Assembly (NCBI RefSeq): GCF_000702725.1 | Contig: NZ_JNJI01000006.1 | Span: 1-64,000, forward strand | Origin: Mesoplasma photuris ATCC 49581 | GTDB lineage: Bacteria; Bacillota_I; Bacilli_A; Mycoplasmatales; Mycoplasmataceae | DNA length: 64,000 nucleotides | Direction: 5' to 3' | Part shown: one piece after another, positions 1 to 7,956 of the stretch | How positions within the stretch are numbered: position 1 is the first letter of the stretch | Layout of the letters: the number at the start of each line of letters is the position of its first letter | Notes under the pieces: model-generated | What the model was told of the DNA's origin: nothing | Database searches by the model: none | What the model saw: the letters and a program-made list of their open reading frames with translations, nothing else | Made by a program: the position numbers and the translations under genes

Positions 1-14
1 CCCCCCCCCCCCCC
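1..14. other. poly-C run at contig edge
   Basis: Fourteen consecutive C residues open the window in an otherwise very AT-rich sequence. No other long G or C run occurs in the 64 kb. This is most simply a sequencing or assembly artefact at a contig end, although a genuine homopolymer cannot be excluded. Confidence 0.6.
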
Positions 15-93
15 GTCAAGTGAAAATTGGTTTTTTATGAAAAAACAAAAAAGGTGAAGCATCTTAAATTAGTAAATTATTTCGAACAAATAA

Positions 94-124
94 AAAACCT
101 CATTCAAACTTTGAATGAGGTTTT
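94..124 (-). terminator. terminator of pepV
   Basis: A 10-bp inverted repeat (98-107 with 111-120) sits just downstream of the pepV stop codon. On the minus strand it is followed by a T-rich tract, which fits an intrinsic terminator. Confidence 0.85.
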
Positions 125-133
125 GAGTAATAA

Positions 134-1495
134 TTATTTTTGTGTCATTTTTGTTAATAATACAATTGCTTTTGTATAAATTTCTAACATCTTTTTAAGA
201 TCGTCAATTTTTACATATTCATTGTAAGCATGCATTGTAGATTGTTCAATATCAAACTCAGCTCCAAAAGCAACGATGTTTGGCATTGATTTAGCATAAG
301 TTCCACCACCAATTGCTAGTGGTTGAGATTCCATATCACCTGTAACTTCTTGATATACAGACATGATACCTTTAATTAAATCTGAATCTCTTGGTACATA
401 AACACTGTCTTCAATAGCAATAACTTCAGTTTCTAAATTATATTTTTTAACAAACTCTGTTATTACTGGAATGAATTTTTCTTTTGGTTCTGTGAAAACT
501 GGAACTCTATAATTAAATGCCATTCTTTGACTACCATCTTTAATATCAATGATTCCTAAATTTTGAGTTAAATCTCCGGTTTCATCTTTAATTGATTTAA
601 AGATAGTTGAATGATTGTAATTCATATGAGCATTTTCTGCTAAATAATCAGTTGTTGGGTGGTGAATATCATTTTCATATAATGCTTTAGCTAATCAAGT
701 TGCTGCATTAACTCCAACTCATGGAAGTGATCCATGACCAGCTGCTCCTTTAACTAAAAGTAATCCATCTTTCATTTCTGTTTTAATATTATTTTCAGTT
801 AAGTATTTTTGGATTTCTTCTTGTTTTGGTCCTTTATAAGAAACTAAATCGTTAACGATGTTGTATGCTGAACCACCCTTAATTTCAAAATCACATTTTG
901 TTGATGACTTAACATCTAAATCAACAATTCATTTTTCTGCATAAACAACTGGGAATTCACCATCTGGAACATAACCAGCATCAGCTATACCATGATCAGC
1001 TAGATAAAATCTAATTGATTCTCATGTTGTTTCTTCTGTTAATCCAAATACAATTCTAATTTTGTATTCATTAGATACAAAACCATTATCTTTTAAGTAT
1101 TTTAATGCAAATAAGTTCATCATTGTTGGACCTTTGTCATCAAATGAACCACGTCCAATTAATTTACCGTCTTGTTCGATTGGTGTGAATGGATCAGTAA
1201 TTCATTCTTCCATATTACCTGGAGGAACAACATCCAAGTGACATAAAATAATAAATGTTTTTTCTCCATGACCATAATCTAAAAATCCATAACGATTTTG
1301 TGAATCTTGGTGTACATCAAATCCTAAGTCTTTAGCAAGATTACATGCATAATCTAAAGCGTCTTTTGTACCTTTTCCAAATGGGGCATTTGGTTCTGCG
1401 GGTGTTAAAAAAGAAGGTATTTTTAATAAGTTTTTAGTGTGTTCATAAGCTTGTTCAAAATACTCTGATAATAATTTTTCTGTGTTAATTTTCAT
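134..1495 (-). CDS. pepV: PepV-type M20 dipeptidase
   Basis: This is a 453-residue zinc metallopeptidase of family M20 (PepV/Sapep-like), expected to cleave dipeptides in the cytoplasm. The metal-site motif HLDVVPPG gives His86 and Asp88, a second acidic pair follows at about 119-120 (DDKGP), and the C-terminal IGGGTYAKSMPN motif is typical of PepV. Length matches the family (about 470). Several in-frame TGA codons (for example residue 98) encode Trp, so the gene is intact and not split. The product would be the natural consumer of peptides imported by the Opp system found further on. It is followed by a terminator. Confidence 0.9.
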
Positions 1496-1527
1496 AACTA
1501 TTTCTCCTATTGGTTATTATTTTATCA

Positions 1528-2301
1528 TTAAATTTTTTTTATTGTTTTAATTAATGTATATGCTTCGTTAATCATAGACATTTTTTCATTAGCATTTTTA
1601 TGTTTATTTATATCTGGATGATATTTTTTAGCCATTTTTTTATATTGTTTCTTAATTAATTCTAAATCGTTAGTTTCATTCATTTCTAAAATTAAAAATG
1701 CTTCTAAGATTGGATCTCTAACTTCAATATCCTCATCTTCTTCAAATTTTTGTGATGATATTTTCTTCTGGTGAATTTGCTTATAAATATTTTTTAATTC
1801 ATCAAAAATATTTATCAATATCTTCCGTGCCTCATCCTCGTGATTATCAATTACAAGAGGAATTATTTGTTTAGAAAATTCTTCAGTAATTTTATCTTTA
1901 TAAAAATTTAATAATATTTTATAGTTGTATGGGTTTTTATTTTTAATCAAAATTTCATGATTAACAATTGACCAATTTGAATAAAATTCAAATTGTAATT
2001 GTTTTAATGTTTTAATAATTAAATTAATTTCTTCAAATTCTAAATTATTTTTTTTAATCAAATATTCTTTTGTTGCTATAAATTCACTATTGAAAGGAAA
2101 CTTATCATAAATTTCATAATAGTTAAATTTAGGAATTTGAACTGTTGTTTTATTTTTAGAACTTCATATTTTATTTTTAACAGATTGACTATCATTTTTT
2201 AATTCTTCAGTTTTGGTTTTCTTTTTAATCAAAATTGCAGCGATGATTATTAATATTAAACATACTAACATACCAGCAATACTTAAACCTATTTTTAACA
2301 C
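1528..2301 (-). CDS. membrane-anchored J-domain protein
   Basis: The protein has about 257 residues. It starts with a single hydrophobic segment (roughly residues 1-22, rich in Ile/Leu/Ala) followed by basic residues, and ends with a J domain carrying the HPD signature (KKYHPDINKH) about 20 residues from the C-terminus. J domains stimulate DnaK ATPase, so a DnaK co-chaperone held at the membrane is likely. The long middle part is charged and helical and is not recognised. The start is uncertain: GTG at 2301 is used here, but TTA at 2307 or the internal ATG at 2271 are possible, with an AAAGG-type ribosome site upstream. Trp is coded by both TGA and TGG (1972-1974). Confidence 0.7.
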
Positions 2302-2355
2302 TTTTAACCAACACCTTTCATTTTCTTATATTATATAAGAAACAGGAGATTAGAA

Positions 2356-3222
2356 ATGATTAAAATTAATAATGACGAGATTAAATTGATTGTTTGTGAT
2401 GTTGATGGAACATTGAGAACAACTAGAAAGCCATACCTTAGTGAAAAAACAATTAAAGAGTTAAATAAATTTATTGACGACGGTTGTTATTTTGTTTTGA
2501 ATACAGGTAATATGCCAAATCACATGGAGGAATTTGTCAAAAGTGTTAATCCTAAATTAAATGATAAAACAAAATGATTTATCGGTAATAGTGGTAGTGT
2601 TATTCATGATTTTGAAACAAAAAAAAGTATAACAACTGGTGTATTCGATAATAAAATGGTTAATACCATGGTTAATGTATTTAAAAGAAATAATGTCTTT
2701 TGAAGTTTCTTAGATTCAGATTTAAGTAAAATATATTTTGGTTCACAAGAGAATTTAGATGAATTTGCTAATTTATCTAATTCAAAATTTAAAAAAAATT
2801 TTGCAGTTGCAAATGCCGAAGTTCTTGACAATATAACTTCTCCAAAAGTTATTTTTAAAACTAATGATGACGACAAATTCGATAAAGTAATCAGTGAATT
2901 AAAAGAAGTTATTGATGAGGATTTATTTCAAGTTATGTGTTGAACAAAGAATTCAGCTGATATAGTTATTCCACATTTAAACAAATTTACAGGATTATTA
3001 AAAATGATCGAAGAAATAAATAAAGTTGATGGTACGAATTTAACTTTAGACAATGTAATCTTTTTTGGAGATAGTTGAAACGATATTGATGTTTTTGAAA
3101 ATCATAAATATTCAATCGCTATGGGCAATGCGATTGACGAATTAAAAGAAATTGCTTTTGCAATAACTGATGATGTTGAAGATGATGGTGTTGTTAATTT
3201 TCTAAATAAATATTGAAAATAA
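2356..3222 (+). CDS. HAD phosphatase, Cof type
   Basis: This 288-residue haloacid-dehalogenase hydrolase of the Cof-type subfamily probably dephosphorylates sugar phosphates or nucleotides. The true substrate cannot be read from sequence. Motif I is DVDGTL (nucleophile Asp15, acid/base Asp17) and motif IV is GDSWND (residues 238-243). An AGGAG site lies 8 bases before the ATG. Five or more TGA codons are read as Trp. The gene is divergent from the J-domain gene across a gap of about 50 bp and convergent with rpmA. A second Cof-type HAD gene lies at 61721-62545. Confidence 0.85.
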
Positions 3223-3249
3223 AAAAACTGGTTATAAGACCAGTTTTTT
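3223..3249. terminator. bidirectional terminator, HAD / rpmA
   Basis: A 10-bp stem (AAAAACTGGT with ACCAGTTTTT) around a TATAAG loop lies between two convergent genes. It has A-runs on one side and T-runs on the other, so it can serve both strands. Confidence 0.85.
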
Positions 3250-3250
3250 A

Positions 3251-3541
3251 TTACTTAGCTTCTTGTTTAATAACAATAGCTCTTGTACGGTTTTTTCCGA
3301 ATTTTTCGTATTTAACGATACCTGAAACTAATGCGAATAGTGTATCATCTCCACCACGTCCAACATTTTGACCTGGGTGAATTTTTGTACCTCTTTGTCT
3401 AAAGATAATTGATCCAGCATTAGCAAATTGACCGTCAGCTTTTTTAGCTCCTAAACGTTTTGATTCTGAATCTCTACCGTTTTTTGTTGACCCTACTCCT
3501 TTTTTAGAAGCAAAGAACTGTAATCCTAATAAGAAACGCAT
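3251..3541 (-). CDS. rpmA: 50S ribosomal protein L27
   Basis: L27 (96 residues) sits near the peptidyl-transferase centre. The N-terminus carries the extension [10 protein letters not shown] before ASKKGVGST. That form of L27 must be trimmed after the Phe-Phe by the protease Prp, whose gene lies immediately upstream. The core motifs [10 protein letters not shown] and [11 protein letters not shown] are normal. It is the last gene of the rplU-prp-rpmA operon, one base after the prp stop, and ends in a bidirectional terminator. Confidence 0.97.
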   Translation of the reverse strand: MRFLLGLQFFASKKGVGSTKNGRDSESKRLGAKKADGQFANAGSIIFRQRGTKIHPGQNVGRGGDDTLFALVSGIVKYEKFGKNRTRAIVIKQEAK

Positions 3542-3542
3542 A

Positions 3543-3857
3543 TTAACGTACCTCCTTCAATTTTGCATTATTTGGATATTGAACTGCTATTGTTTCTAGT
3601 TGAACTTTCAACATCAATAACATCGTTTGTAAATCTTGATTATTTGTATTTAATACATTGATAACAATCTCGTTTTCTAAAACTTTTATATCAATATCAT
3701 TTTTATGAAAGACATCCATTGCATTCATAGCACCACTCATAATTCCAGTGAAAGCTGCACAAACTAAATCTTGTCCATATTCACCTGAATTTGCGTGTCC
3801 ACTCATTTGAACTTTTGTTATATCTTCATTTTTTCAATTTATATTAATTTTTACCAT
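3543..3857 (-). CDS. prp: L27-processing cysteine protease Prp
   Basis: Prp (104 residues) is a small cysteine protease that removes the N-terminal extension of L27. The catalytic His lies in GHANSGEYG (His21) and the catalytic Cys in [10 protein letters not shown] (Cys33). A TGA codon at residue 8 is read as Trp, so the true start is the ATG at 3857, which restores the family N-terminus (MVKI...). The position between rplU and rpmA is the classic arrangement in Firmicutes and mollicutes. Confidence 0.95.
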
Positions 3858-3863
3858 ATAAAA

Positions 3864-4166
3864 TTATTTAGCATTGATTGCTTCAATTTTAACTTTAGTA
3901 TAAGGTTGTCTATGACCATAAACTTTATTAACATTTTTCTTTGGGTGGTAACGTACTACACGGATTTTTTTAGCTTTACCATGTTTTACGATTGTACCTG
4001 TAACAGTTGCACCAGCAATTGTTGGTGTACCTACTTTCCCATCGATCATTAATACTTCGTCAAATACAACAGTACCATTTTCTTCACCTTTAATTAATTC
4101 GATGTAGATTTCTTGTCCAGCTTCAACTTTAATTTGTTTTCCACCAGTTTTAATGATTGCGAACAT
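3864..4166 (-). CDS. rplU: 50S ribosomal protein L21
   Basis: L21 (100 residues) is a structural protein of the large subunit. The N-terminal [14 protein letters not shown] motif and the C-terminal [12 protein letters not shown] motif identify it clearly. A GGAGGAAG ribosome site precedes the ATG. It is the first gene of the operon with prp and rpmA, and is preceded by a structured leader of about 100 bases that is probably regulatory. Confidence 0.97.
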   Translation of the reverse strand: MFAIIKTGGKQIKVEAGQEIYIELIKGEENGTVVFDEVLMIDGKVGTPTIAGATVTGTIVKHGKAKKIRVVRYHPKKNVNKVYGHRQPYTKVKIEAINAK

Positions 4167-4262
4167 TTTTCTTCCTCCAGTCTAGACTCGCCTTCGTACG
4201 TGAGAACTAAGTTCTGCTTTTTTAACATACTAGTAAGAGCGGTTGAAACTATTTTGTTTTCA
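4167..4262 (-). promoter_or_regulatory. probable L21 leader RNA
   Basis: The transcribed leader of rplU has short hairpins (for example AGAAC/GTTCT) and ends in the segment GTCTAGACTGGAGGAAG just before the start codon. Its position and the GTCTAGACTGGAGG ending resemble the L21 leader family of Firmicutes, which is thought to mediate autoregulation. The family assignment is from memory and has not been checked with a covariance model. Confidence 0.5.
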
Positions 4263-4270
4263 ACATATAT

Positions 4271-4300
4271 ATAATACTATAATTCGGCACTAAATAGCAA
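4271..4300 (-). promoter_or_regulatory. promoter of rplU-prp-rpmA
   Basis: A minus-strand -35 box TTGCTA (4295-4300) and -10 box TATTAT (4271-4276) are separated by 18 bases and sit about 100 bases upstream of rplU, just before the leader RNA. Confidence 0.6.
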
Positions 4301-4314
4301 TATTTATGTGTATT

Positions 4315-4650
4315 TTATAGAAAATCATTTGTAATAAAATTTTGATTTTCTATTGATGAAAGATCTTCGTTATGAATTGGTGAAGACTTTAACTCAGTTA
4401 GTGTAACTTGTGTTGGTTGCTGTTGCTTTGCCAAAACAGTGTTATCTCATGATAAATTCATTTCTCCAACCTTTAAAGATCCTTTAATCGGGTTACTATC
4501 ATAAATTCTATTCGCTAAATTCATTTGTGAAACAGACGTACCCACATGTGTAAGTGATGAAATTATTGCAGCTATTCCAGCAAGTAGAGCTCCTGTGATA
4601 ACAAATCCGGCTTTAATTTCTTGCATTTCTTCTTTATTTAATTTTTTCAT
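4315..4650 (-). CDS. bacteriocin-like small secreted peptide
   Basis: This 111-residue protein is not recognised as a named family. Its first 15 residues (MKKLNKEEMQEIKAG) look like a double-glycine-type leader of class II bacteriocins and peptide pheromones (L-x3-E-[LM]-x2-I-x-G-G pattern, here ending AG). A Gly/Ala-rich hydrophobic stretch of about 20 residues (VITGALLAGIAAIISSL) follows, then a polar Gln/Ser/Asn-rich tail. A strong GGAGG site fixes the start at 4650. It lies 27 bases after rsmI on the same strand. No C39 peptidase or ABC exporter, immunity gene or modification enzyme is in the window. A single-pass membrane protein is the main alternative. Confidence 0.6.
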
Positions 4651-4677
4651 TTTATACCTCCACAAAGGGTTAGTGTG

Positions 4678-5562
4678 TTATTTGAAAAAATCTAAATAAA
4701 TTTTATAAATTTCATTTTTAGAAAATGTTGATTCATTGGCCACAAATTCACAAGCTTGTTTTGTTTTATACCCATCATCAACCAATGCTTTAACTTTATT
4801 AGCTATTTGTTCACTAGACAACTCTAATGATTGAACTTGATATTTATCTAAAACAATGACAAACTCACCTTTTTCAATAAATTGATCACTTTGAATAAAT
4901 TCGTTCACCTCTGAAATATTACCGCTAATATATTCTTCATTAAGTTTTGTGATTTCTCTAGCCACAACAACTTGTTGATCATGATTCAATAATTCATTTA
5001 AGATTTTGATTGTAGATTTAATTCTATGAACAGATTCATAAAAAGCAATTATATTTTCATCATTATACTTTTTAACAATATTTAATAATTCATTCTTTTT
5101 AGAAACTTCATTTTTTGATTCAATAAAGCCGTAAAATAAATTTTGTTTAGAAATAAATCCTGATGCAACAATAGCGTGAATATAAGCTGGTCCAACATTA
5201 ACTGATGAAATATTAAATTCCAAATCTTGTTTTTTAAGTTCATTTAAAAAAGTAGCACCTGGATCTGAAATAATAGGAGCTCCAGCATCACTGACTATTG
5301 CAATGTTTTTACCTGATTCAAGCAATTTATTAACTTCAACAACTCTTTGAAATTCATTATGCATATGCAATGAAATTAAGTTATTTTTAATTTCAAATTT
5401 AGATAATAAAATACTTGTGGTTCTTGTATCTTCACAAAAAATAAAATCCACTTCTTCTAAAACTTTTAAAGCTCTTGGTGGCATGTCATCTAAATTACCG
5501 ATTGGTGTTCCTACTAAATAAATAGTTGGTTTATTATTTTTAAATGTTTGTTGAACTCTCAT
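4678..5562 (-). CDS. rsmI: 16S rRNA 2'-O-methyltransferase RsmI
   Basis: RsmI (294 residues) methylates the ribose of C1402 in 16S rRNA using S-adenosylmethionine. The N-terminal LVGTPIGNLDDMPPRAL and the central SDAGAPIISDPG motifs are diagnostic. Usually the next motif reads VPGPSA; here it is NVGPAYIHA, so the loop has diverged. Length is normal. It follows the greA terminator, so it probably has its own promoter, and is followed at short distance by the bacteriocin-like gene. Confidence 0.93.
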   Translation of the reverse strand: MRVQQTFKNNKPTIYLVGTPIGNLDDMPPRALKVLEEVDFIFCEDTRTTSILLSKFEIKNNLISLHMHNEFQRVVEVNKLLESGKNIAIVSDAGAPIISDPGATFLNELKKQDLEFNISSVNVGPAYIHAIVASGFISKQNLFYGFIESKNEVSKKNELLNIVKKYNDENIIAFYESVHRIKSTIKILNELLNHDQQVVVAREITKLNEEYISGNISEVNEFIQSDQFIEKGEFVIVLDKYQVQSLELSSEQIANKVKALVDDGYKTKQACEFVANESTFSKNEIYKIYLDFFK

Positions 5563-5583
5563 AACTATATTCCTTTCATAAAA

Positions 5584-5609
5584 AAATAACTTGTCTTCAC
5601 AAGTTATTT
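5584..5609 (-). terminator. terminator of greA
   Basis: An 11-bp stem (5584-5594 with 5599-5609) with a 4-base loop directly follows the greA stop and has a T-run on the minus strand. Confidence 0.85.
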
Positions 5610-5613
5610 TACA

Positions 5614-6087
5614 TTAATTAACTGATAAAATTTTAATTTTGTAAGGTGATGCAACATCACTAATTTCAACAACATCGCCTTTAGTGAATCCTAACATCGC
5701 TTTAGCAATTGGAGATTCATTTGAAATTAAACCCTCAAATGGATTAGCTTCAATAGCTCCAACTATTTTTAGTGTCGATTTTGTTTTTAAATTTTGATTC
5801 TCAAATTCAATTGTTGAACCAATTTTAACTTCATTTTTATTTCCTGAATTATTCTCAATAACTTGAGCTTGAGAAATCATAGCCTCAACTTCTTTAATAC
5901 GAGCCTCAACTTCAGCTTGTCTATTTCTAGCTGCATCATAATCTGCGTTTTCAGATAAATCACCTTGATTACGTGCCTCAACCAATTCTTCAATAACTTG
6001 TGGTCTAACAACATCTAACAAGTTTTTTAATTCTTTTTTAAGAACTTCAAGACCTTCTTGAGTTAAAATAATTTTTTCTTTTGCCAT
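5614..6087 (-). CDS. greA: transcription elongation factor GreA
   Basis: GreA (157 residues) rescues backtracked RNA polymerase by stimulating transcript cleavage. The N-terminal coiled-coil carries LTQEGLEVLKKEL and the loop motif NADYDAARNRQAEVEARI with the acidic tip (LSENADYD) that reaches the active site. The C-terminal FKBP-like domain follows. The start is taken at 6087 (MAKEKIIL) because it has a GGAGAGA site and matches the family. An upstream ATG at 6117 would add ten unconserved residues. Confidence 0.95.
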   Translation of the reverse strand: MAKEKIILTQEGLEVLKKELKNLLDVVRPQVIEELVEARNQGDLSENADYDAARNRQAEVEARIKEVEAMISQAQVIENNSGNKNEVKIGSTIEFENQNLKTKSTLKIVGAIEANPFEGLISNESPIAKAMLGFTKGDVVEISDVASPYKIKILSVN

Positions 6088-6144
6088 TTTCTCTCCTTTT
6101 TGAAACATCTTTAACAATTATACAATATTTATTTATTGAAAGTT

Positions 6145-7905
6145 TTATTTTTTTAAATACTCAATCAAATTATTTGTAGTATTAGTGTTTTTAATTACTG
6201 AATTCAATTCTTCAAAAGAAGCATTTTTAATATTTTCTAAAGAATCAAATTTTTTATAAAGATTTTGAATTTTTTTATCACCTAATCCAGTGACTTTTTC
6301 CAATCCAGTTTCTAAGAATTTTTTGTTTTGTTTTTTCCTAAAACCACTTTTAGCATATTCATCAACTCTAATTTGAATTCCAGATAAAAAATTATAAAGA
6401 TTTCGATTAGATTTAATATTTACGACTTTACCATCTAAATCAATTAAATGATCAGTTTTATGGTGATCATCTTTAACCAAACCAATAACATTTAATTCTT
6501 CTAATCCTAATAAATTAAGTTGTTCTTTAGCCGCATTAATTTGAATAATTCCACCATCCATGATGATTAAATCTGGCATTTCTCTTCTTTCTACTAAAGC
6601 TTTTTGGAATCTTCGATAAATCATGTTTTTAACTCTGTGGTAATCTGAAGCATCTTCTATTTCAATATTATATTTTCTAAAGTCATTTCTTGAAGGAACT
6701 CCATTTTTATAAACAACACAACTTCCAGTTACAAATTCATTACCAATGTTTGAAATGTCAAACATTTCAATATGATTAGGATAAACATTTAAATCTATTA
6801 AAGTTTGTAATTCTTTTAAAACAACAGATTTATTTGTTTGTGCACTTAGCGATTTGATTAAAGATTTTCTATTTAATTCTTCTGCATTTTTATATGCCAA
6901 TTCAATTAAACCAATTTCTTCTTTATTAATCGGTTTTGTTATAACTGTTTTTAATTGATCATTAATCAATATATCATTACTAAATTTGGGCACAATAATT
7001 TTATGTGGAATGTTGTTTTTTGTATATATTGCATCTATATAGTTAAACAACATTGCTTCTTCGTCTTGTTCAAAATACTCTTGAATATGTTCGTCTTTAA
7101 AAATCAGTTTACCGCCTCTAAAAAATAAACCAACAAGGGCAATATTTTCATTAGAAATATGATAATTAAACACATCAGTATCTTTTTGTGAATTCAATTC
7201 AACATTTTGATCAAAAGTAATTATTTTCAGAGATTTAATTGTTTCTTTAATTCTTTGAGCTTCTTCAAACTGAAGATTATTTGAAGCTATTTGCATTTTG
7301 TTAATTAAAGTTTGTTCAACTTCTTTAACATTTCCTTTAAAAAATTTATCTACTTGAGAAATGTTATTTTTATAAAACGATTGATCTACTTCTTTAAAAC
7401 AAGCCCCAGAACACTGATCAATGTGAAAATAGATACATGGCTTACCTAAATTGCCTTTACAGCGTCTTAGGGGGTAAATTCTTTCTAATATGGTCATTAT
7501 TTCTCTCGCATTTGATCCTAAAGGAAATGGTCCGTAACTTCTTAATGATTTTTTATTATATTTTCTAACATATTTATATTGAGGATCTTTTTCGTTTGTG
7601 ATTGTTATATAAGGATAAGCTTTATCATCATTCAATAAAATATTAAATCTTGGTCGATATTTTTTAATTAAATTTTCTTCAAGAATTAAAGCTTCCATTT
7701 CATTTTTAACAACGAAATAATCTAAATCAAAAATTTCTCTTACTAATCTTGTAGTTTTTATATTATGTACTCTATTGAAATATGAACCAACACGTTTATT
7801 TAAATTTTTAGCTTTTCCAACATAAATAACTTTTTTATCTTTATTGTAGTAAATATAACAACCTGGTTTATCAGGTAAATTTTTAACTTTATCTTCTAAA
7901 TTCAT
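6145..7905 (-). CDS. uvrC: excinuclease ABC subunit C
   Basis: UvrC (586 residues) makes both incisions in nucleotide excision repair with UvrA and UvrB. In order: the GIY-YIG nuclease domain at residues 10-90 (GCYIYY, VIYVGKAKNLNKRV), a four-Cys cluster (CKGNLGKPCIYFHIDQCSGAC) that may hold a metal or Fe-S site, a UVR motif (LQFEEAQRIKETI), the RNase H-like nuclease (EMFDISNIG) and a C-terminal helix-hairpin-helix region (VTGLGDKKIQNL). The start at 7905 has an AGAGG site. The ORF contains no Trp. uvrA and uvrB are not in the window. Confidence 0.96.
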   Translation of the reverse strand: MNLEDKVKNLPDKPGCYIYYNKDKKVIYVGKAKNLNKRVGSYFNRVHNIKTTRLVREIFDLDYFVVKNEMEALILEENLIKKYRPRFNILLNDDKAYPYITITNEKDPQYKYVRKYNKKSLRSYGPFPLGSNAREIMTILERIYPLRRCKGNLGKPCIYFHIDQCSGACFKEVDQSFYKNNISQVDKFFKGNVKEVEQTLINKMQIASNNLQFEEAQRIKETIKSLKIITFDQNVELNSQKDTDVFNYHISNENIALVGLFFRGGKLIFKDEHIQEYFEQDEEAMLFNYIDAIYTKNNIPHKIIVPKFSNDILINDQLKTVITKPINKEEIGLIELAYKNAEELNRKSLIKSLSAQTNKSVVLKELQTLIDLNVYPNHIEMFDISNIGNEFVTGSCVVYKNGVPSRNDFRKYNIEIEDASDYHRVKNMIYRRFQKALVERREMPDLIIMDGGIIQINAAKEQLNLLGLEELNVIGLVKDDHHKTDHLIDLDGKVVNIKSNRNLYNFLSGIQIRVDEYAKSGFRKKQNKKFLETGLEKVTGLGDKKIQNLYKKFDSLENIKNASFEELNSVIKNTNTTNNLIEYLKK

Positions 7906-7931
7906 AATTACCTCTTTCAATAATTTTATAT

Positions 7932-7956
7932 AAAAAATCGGTATTAACCGATTTTA
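7932..7956 (-). terminator. terminator of ftsK
   Basis: The stem AAAATCGGT...ACCGATTTT lies directly at the ftsK stop codon with a minus-strand T-run, separating ftsK from uvrC. Confidence 0.8.

Noticed and set aside
134-1495. Apparent splitting of pepV and many other genes by TGA stops
   Set aside because: The TGA codons fall on conserved Trp positions, the frames continue without shift, and dozens of genes show the same pattern. This is genetic code 4, not pseudogenes.
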